DNA from: Carnegiea gigantea
Lineage: Eukaryota; Streptophyta; Magnoliopsida; Caryophyllales; Cactaceae
Length of the DNA stretch: 64,000 nucleotides
NCBI GenBank assembly: GCA_029747015.1
Contig: JAKOGI010000083.1
Location: 62,001-126,000, forward strand
Reading direction: 5' to 3'
The translations under genes were made by a program, and so were the position numbers. The notes beneath the pieces were generated by a model that searched no databases, had not been told where the DNA came from, and saw nothing but the letters and a program-made list of their open reading frames with translations. Positions 58,955-64,000 of the stretch are shown piece after piece (position 1 is the first letter of the stretch; every line of letters begins with the position of its first letter).

Positions 58955-60290
58955 TTAAGCGATCCGAATGCCGATTGAGTTTAAGTGATACTTGAACTTA
59001 GCTCTGGGAGACGACTTATATGAACCTTTCTTCATATAACCTATCGTAGCAGATGCCTGTAAGACATAGAGGCTTCCCTGCCTCAAACCCTTCAATAGAA
59101 TCCGACTGCCCTTCGAAACCTTCAAAACTCCACCTTCAACTGAATATTTACACCCTTTGGATTCAAGGGTGCCTAAAGAGATGAGGCTACGCTTCAAGTC
59201 AGGAACGTGACGAACATTCGATAAAGTCCTGATAACACCATCATGGGCCTTGATTTTAAGAGTACCAAATCCAGTTACATTACATTGGGCGTTATTGCCC
59301 ATGTGAACAACAGTTGAATCAACTAAATTATATGTTGAAAACCAATCCTTATGAGGACACATATGATAGGTACACCCAGAATCAAGAATCCAATCAGAAT
59401 CGCTTCGCCTTTCAGTAGAGGCAGCAAACAAAACGTCACCATCAAAATCAGTTTCAGCAAACGAATTTTCAGCAGGCTCATGAGAATTATCTTCTTCTTT
59501 CTCCCTCTTGTTTTGCAGTTGCCAACAGTTAGCAATAATACGACCAAATTTACTACAGTAATTACAGGTCTTACCAGCGTGAGGATTTCTAGGCTTAGAA
59601 CGGTTCTTACTTCTAGTACTGTTCCCCTTTTAAGTTATTTTACCTCTTACTACTAATCCCTCAGCAGAATCAGTATGAATGTCAAGATCAAACTTCTCAT
59701 TAGACAACAGGCTTGACTTAACACGCTCAAACGATATAGTTTCAGAATTACTATATAGCATGATCTCCTTAAAGTGTTTATATGAAGGGGTAGAGACACA
59801 ACCAACAAAATAGCCTTATCCTCATCCTCAATTTTCACATCTAAACTTTCAAGGTCAACTACAATCGAATTGAAATCATTTAGATATTTTTGAACAGGAG
59901 TACTTTCTGTCATTCTAAAAGTGTATAGCATTTCCTTCAATCGGATCTTGTTGGCGAGACTCTTCGTCATGTAGAGTTCCCCAAAGACCCACTGCAGTTG
60001 TCTTATCAAGCACCTCTCACGAGACATGTGGTGCCAAGCACAACTATATGGCAAAAAGTGCCTTCAGCTCCAATTCCTCCAATTCATCATCCGTCAAAGA
60101 ACCATGCTTCTTCTTCAGCTATTCGCCCATTGTTCATCTGTCATCGTACTGAGTTTCATGTAAGGTCCCGAAAGAACCTTCCACAATCCATGCTGAATGA
60201 GAACCGCTCTCATCTGCACCTTCTAGAGATTAAAACTAATCTCCCCATCAAATTTCTAAATATCAACCTTCATGATTAAAGACATCCTAA
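58955..60290 (-). pseudogene. gag-pr: Copia gag-protease fragment
   Basis: The Gag part (59653-60290, two frames) has FGELYMTKSLANKIRLKEML and SLDVKIEDEDKAILLVVSLP, as in the UBN2-type Gag of Copia elements. A CCHC-like knuckle (CNYCSKFGRIIANC) lies at about 59530-59570, followed by a Lys/Glu-rich linker. The protease (58955-59431) has DWILDSGCTYHMCPHKDWF and LSNVRHVPDLKRSLISLGTL. Frames change near 60050, 59800, 59640 and 59400. The coding region ends at 58955 after the pre-integrase segment. The next 90 bases already lead to the polypurine tract, so the whole integrase-RT-RNase H part is missing. Confidence 0.82.
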
Positions 60291-60296
60291 GCTAAA

Positions 60297-60308
60297 GCTC
60301 TGATACCA
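60297..60308 (-). other. Primer-binding site of the gag-protease element
   Basis: The minus strand reads TGGTATCAGAGC, two bases from the LTR edge. Confidence 0.88.
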
Positions 60309-60310
60309 CT

Positions 60311-60479
60311 TGTTAGGAATTAGAGCAAACTAATAGCGGAAGCGTTAGGATGAATAATGATAATCAAAAGTAAACAACGATAACCAGAACAATAAAGAAC
60401 ACAAAGATTTACGTGGAAAACCAATGCCAGAAAAAAAACCACAGACGGCGACAAGCACAAACAATCCACTATGAGAAGG
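60311..60479 (-). repeat. Truncated 5' LTR of the gag-protease element
   Basis: It matches 58345 to about 58512 (GGAATTAGAGCAAACTAATA, then ATCCACTATGAGAAGG) and breaks at 60480. The lost part includes the promoter region that the other LTR retains. Confidence 0.85.
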
Positions 60480-60587
60480 TGTAAGGCCTGCGTACCTGAT
60501 TTTCTGTTAAGCTGTTCGTAACACCTTTTTACCTTACAAAAACCTATTTTATTGAACGATACAAGTTAAATTAATTATTGACGTGCC

Positions 60588-60595
60588 TATATAAG
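60588..60595 (+). promoter_or_regulatory. TATA-like box in the 60480 LTR
   Basis: TATATAAG lies in the context GTGCCTATATAAGTG. The orientation suggests plus-strand transcription. Confidence 0.35.
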
Positions 60596-62819
60596 TGATT
60601 ATTTTATTAAAAAAAAATATTTTTGTCGCCGGTAATAATATTATTGTTATTAGTTTTGAAAATCATTCAATGATTTTTAATAAGCGCTATTAACGGTTAT
60701 TAGCAAGTACCAATTCAAGTAGGATCCCGAATATGATTAGGTTGGCAACTTAGAAGCAGCTCGATAAATATTAAATCGAGCCTACACATGCTTGCGAATG
60801 AATAATCGATGAATAGTCGGGTTATCGATAATTGAATTTAGAGTTTGGGATGCAGATTAGGCTAGCGACACCGTTTCCTAAACAGCTTGGACCAAAATAA
60901 TGAAAGCGAATAGGGAGGGGTAAACTTGTAAATAGGTGTGACCCCCCCTTCTTTCTCCACCTGCCGCGACCCCCCCCCAATTTTCACGACATATCCTCTC
61001 TTTCTCTGCTTCATCTTCTTCCTCCTCTGCTCCACCATACGCATGCCACCAAAGCTCGAAGCCCAGGAGATTTTCGCCATTTTTCGTCACAAATCATCCC
61101 ATTCGACCTCCCCTACAAGCTGGCCAACCAATTGGTGCAAATTTGGGACGAAATCCGAACGAACCAACCACGTTCTGGTGCCGAATTGGAGCTTGAACGC
61201 GTGCCCCAAGTATGGCCATACACTCCAACTCTTAGTTGTTTCAATTTCCTATAAATTAGCGTGGAAATCACCTCCTAAAAACACCCGATTCGACCTCAAT
61301 TCAGAAAGTGATTTTGGTTCATTTCTAGGGTTCGAATTTCGTGAGTTTGGGCGCAATTTGGGTCTGGTTCGAGCGTGGGGGAAACAAGAGCCGAAAGATT
61401 TGGAGTTATTTGAGCCAAAAGTCAAGTCGTTCAGCCCTTCGAACGAAACACTTAGCTCGGATTCGAGGTGGGAATTTCTTTACTTCTAATTATTACTATT
61501 TTCAACGATTTAAATTGAATTCAGTTAATGCATGTCGATTCTGAGCTTAGGGATCAATTTGGATAAATTGGAATTGATATTAAGAAATCACAAGTGTGGC
61601 ACTGATTTGGGGTTGAATGGCATGTTGATTCGATGTGTGATTGAGTGAATTGATCAGTTGAAGAATTTGGAATAAACAGAATATGCTATAGGATTGTTAT
61701 AGTATCAGTTCGTCACACTTGAATCCTGGCTGAAGATTAAAGAGTTCAACCGAGTAAATGAAATAATGGTGGAGTAAAACGAATCAAGTCTAAAGGCGAC
61801 GATTAAATCAGTTTGGCTTGTTCGAAGTCTATTCGTAGTTATTATAGTGGAATATTATGCCTATGATCTATGGTTTGCGAACTGGAAAGTAAATGTCGCT
61901 TGAAGTCTCTATTTGTGTCAGTTTAGTATACTCTAATTTCTAAGTTGACTATTTAGCATGAATGTCATACTTATATACGATTGTTTTATGTATTGTTGGT
62001 TTATTGATGACAATATTCAACCGAGTTAGTAGTTGGATGGCTTGAGGTGAAACTATTGCGTGGTTTGAGGTTCTTGTGGTCAGTGCTGTGTAAGGAGGGA
62101 GCCTGGGTTGTGAATTGCCGCAATCGTGTGGATTGCAAGACCATGTGTGGCTCGTTGGGCAGATTCTGCCGAGTTGTGATATGAAGTGTATGAATGTGCT
62201 ATGTGTGAATCCTTTTTTCCCTCAATGTGCTAAGTGACATTAAGTGAATAGTTTTCGAAATCCAGACATATTTAAGAAAGATTGTTAAATGCATGTTTTC
62301 ATGATTTTAAATGCTTCTAAGTACTTAACAATTGTCTGGTAGTTTACGAAAATGTTTGTAGCCTATGAGAAATTCTAAATCATCGAACTACTCAGTTAGT
62401 GACTCGACTGAATAATCGATAGGTTTAGGAAGTTTAAAAGTGAACTAAAAGTGAGTTTGAAAATATTTAAAGCCTTGGTTTGTTATGACTTATCCTCGTG
62501 TTTAAAAGAATTTAAACGACTTGAAAAGGGCCATTTCAAGGCTAATTATGGGTTTAGCTGATTGTATGCTATTTGTGTATTTAAATTTCTATGAAGTTTC
62601 AAGTTACACTTCATTAACCCCATCCTGTTTAAGAAACGTTCACGTTGAAAGTTTACAAAGAAATCTCGTTATCGTATAAATAAGCCAAATGCTTACAGTT
62701 TTCAAATAGCAGTAAGTTGGAACGTTTCAAGCCTTCAGTTTACTTACACACCTTCCTTTGAGTTCAAAAACAGATTGAAACGAATTATAAAAAGACAACT
62801 GAGGATCTTATTACGAATC

Positions 62820-63800
62820 TAGTTTGAATTAAACGCTAACTAAGTACTTTAAGTTCCAAATGGGTTTCGTTTTATGAATTAATACGTATTACGTTTAAAA
62901 GAAGCTTTTAAGCTAAAAAGTGAAGTCGTTTCTCTGAGTTAGTAATCGTTTTACATTTATAAGAAGCCTTTTAGTTAAATGCAAAGTCGTTTTTTTTTTA
63001 TGATTTAGCAACCCTATTGCACTTATTCGAAGCTTTCAACTAGAAACAAATTTGTTTTACGATTAGGCAGCCTTATTACATTTGTGAAAAGCCTTTTAGT
63101 TAAAAACATAGTCGTTTTGCAACTTAATAGAGACTTATTACGTTTATACGAACCATTCAAGTTACAAACTAAGTCGTTTTACGATTTAGTAAACGTGTTA
63201 CGATCATAAGAAACTTTTAAGTTTAAAGTGAAGTCGTTTTAAGTATTAACCAACATATTGCCTTTATAAGAAGCTTTTAAGTTAAAAACGAAGTCATTTT
63301 GCGAGTTAGTAGCCGTATTACGTTTATACGAAGCTTTTAAGTGAGAAATGGAGTTGTTTTACAAACTAGCAAATGTTTTACGTCTATAAGAAGTTTTTCA
63401 AGTTAAAAACGAAGTCATTTTGCGAGTTAGTAGTCGTGTTACGTCTTTACAAAGCTTTTTAGTTAAAAACGAAGTCGTTTTACGATTTAGCCAACTTATT
63501 ATGTTCGTACGAGGTATTCAAGCTAGAAACTAAGTCGTTTTACGATTCAGTAAACGTATTACGTTTATAAGAAGCTTTTAGTTTAAAGCGAAGAAGTTTT
63601 AAGAAGCTCTTAAGTTTAAAAGGGTGTCGATTTACGTGTTAATAAACTTATGATGTCAATAAGAATCTTTTAAGTTATTTACAAAGTTGGTTTACGTGTT
63701 AGCAAACTTATTACGATTCTGAAAAGCTTTTAAGCTATTTACGAAGTCGATTTATGAATTGGCAAACGTATTTCATTTATAAGAAGTTTTAAGCCAAAAA
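62820..63800 (+). repeat. Approximately 60-bp degenerate tandem repeat array
   Basis: About 16 units share GAAGTCGTTTTACGA, a TTAGTAAACGTATTACG-like middle, TTTATAAGAAGC and TTTTAAGTTAAAAAC. Landmarks such as AAGTCGTTT recur at about 62924, 62985, 63110, 63170, 63230, 63291, 63411, 63471 and 63531, close to 60 bases apart. Units differ at many sites, more than in a young satellite. The array lies inside the LTR-like sequence beginning at 60480. Confidence 0.8.
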
Positions 63801-64000
63801 CGAGTAAACTACAAACATTCAAAAGTTATGATCGTTTTATTTAAAAAGTAAGTTTTCAGCCAAGTAAGCATTTGAAAAAGAGAAATGAAATACGATCTTA
63901 AAGGCTAAGAAAGTGCTAGGCAATTGGCCAGAGGGTAGGAACTGGACTCAAGATATAAGTTATCTTGGTGTGAGCTGTTCCTGGAAACTGGACGCAAAGA

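Larger units (their letters stand above)
58345..60479 (-). mobile_element. Small Copia-derived element with only gag and protease (TR-GAG-like), 5' LTR truncated
   Basis: A 514-bp LTR (58345-58858, TGTTATG...CTCAACA) and a truncated copy (60311-60479) flank a 1.45-kb internal region with gag, a CCHC knuckle and a Copia protease. No integrase, RT or RNase H is present. A tRNA-Met primer site lies at 60297-60308. Elements keeping terminal repeats and Gag but lacking Pol have been named TR-GAG. This may be one, or simply an internal deletion. The right LTR stops exactly where another LTR (TGTAAGGCC) begins at 60480. Confidence 0.8.
60480..64000 (+). mobile_element. LTR of a further LTR retrotransposon, continuing beyond the window
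   Basis: A new sequence starts sharply at 60480 with TGTAAGGCCTGCGTACC inside the LTR of the gag-protease element. It has a TATATAAG box at 60588-60595 and a CT-rich leader-like segment at 60945-61035 (CCTCTCTTTCTCTGCTTC). Long noncoding DNA with an approximately 60-bp tandem array follows. Gypsy chromoviruses of the Tekay type have LTRs of several kilobases starting TGTAAGR. No coding region is reached, so the class is tentative. Confidence 0.55.

Noticed and set aside
60938..61489. 183-residue open frame in the right-hand LTR
   Set aside because: It lies in leader-like LTR sequence, has no domain, and its composition follows the CT-rich DNA.
1..64000. CRISPR arrays, rRNA and tRNA genes
   Set aside because: None is seen. 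The repeats at 62820-63800 have no spacers, and the tRNA-like strings are only 12-13 base primer-binding sites.

Overview
This window reads as a piece of repeat-rich nuclear DNA from a flowering plant, probably a eudicot. The signs are plant-type LTR retrotransposons primed by initiator-methionine tRNA, CACTA and hAT DNA transposons with plant-style exons and introns, plant LINEs with an RNase H domain, and an integrated caulimovirus-like sequence. I see no intact ordinary host gene, no tRNA or rRNA gene and no CRISPR array. Almost everything recognisable is a mobile element, and several are nested inside one another.

Layout from left to right. Positions 1-13305 are the right part of a CACTA (En/Spm) transposon ending in a clear terminal inverted repeat. 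Its transposase-like gene is split by an 11.0-kb Copia retrotransposon at 71-11074 (Copia-1, minus strand, 5-bp target duplication ATTAT). A CT-rich leader-like and intron-like stretch follows (13306-14600), then unassigned AT-rich DNA. A decayed hAT transposon lies at about 16615-20915. A second, related Copia element fills 21042-32177 (Copia-2, minus strand, target duplication GTTAT). Both Copia elements have long LTRs (about 1.5 and 1.7 kb), a coiled-coil Gag with zinc knuckles, protease-integrase-RT-RNase H, and an extra envelope-like ORF downstream of pol. That is the layout of the Sirevirus group.

Positions 32178-34620 are unassigned. A Gypsy retrotransposon occupies 34621-41458 (plus strand, target duplication ATGAA). 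It is full length but dead, and its last reading frame runs into the 3' LTR. A decayed LINE with endonuclease, RT, zinc-binding and RNase H regions covers about 42190-46393. After 2 kb of AT-rich DNA, an endogenous caulimovirid-like sequence spans about 48500-54900 on the minus strand. It has recognisable coat protein, protease, RT and RNase H regions, a tRNA-Met primer site at one end and a promoter/poly(A) block at the other, and it is heavily broken.

The right end holds a LINE ORF1 (RRM) remnant, a small Copia-derived element with LTRs that keeps only Gag and protease (58345-60479), and the start of a further LTR retrotransposon at 60480. The latter appears to have landed in the LTR of the small element, and it carries an approximately 60-bp tandem array at 62820-63800.

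As a system, the most notable material is the pair of Sirevirus-like elements. They are damaged in different genes, and they share odd features at the gag-pol and envelope-like junctions. Also notable are the palindromic leader of the Gypsy element and the Gag-protease-only element. All element and family names rest on motif recognition by eye, not on database searches.
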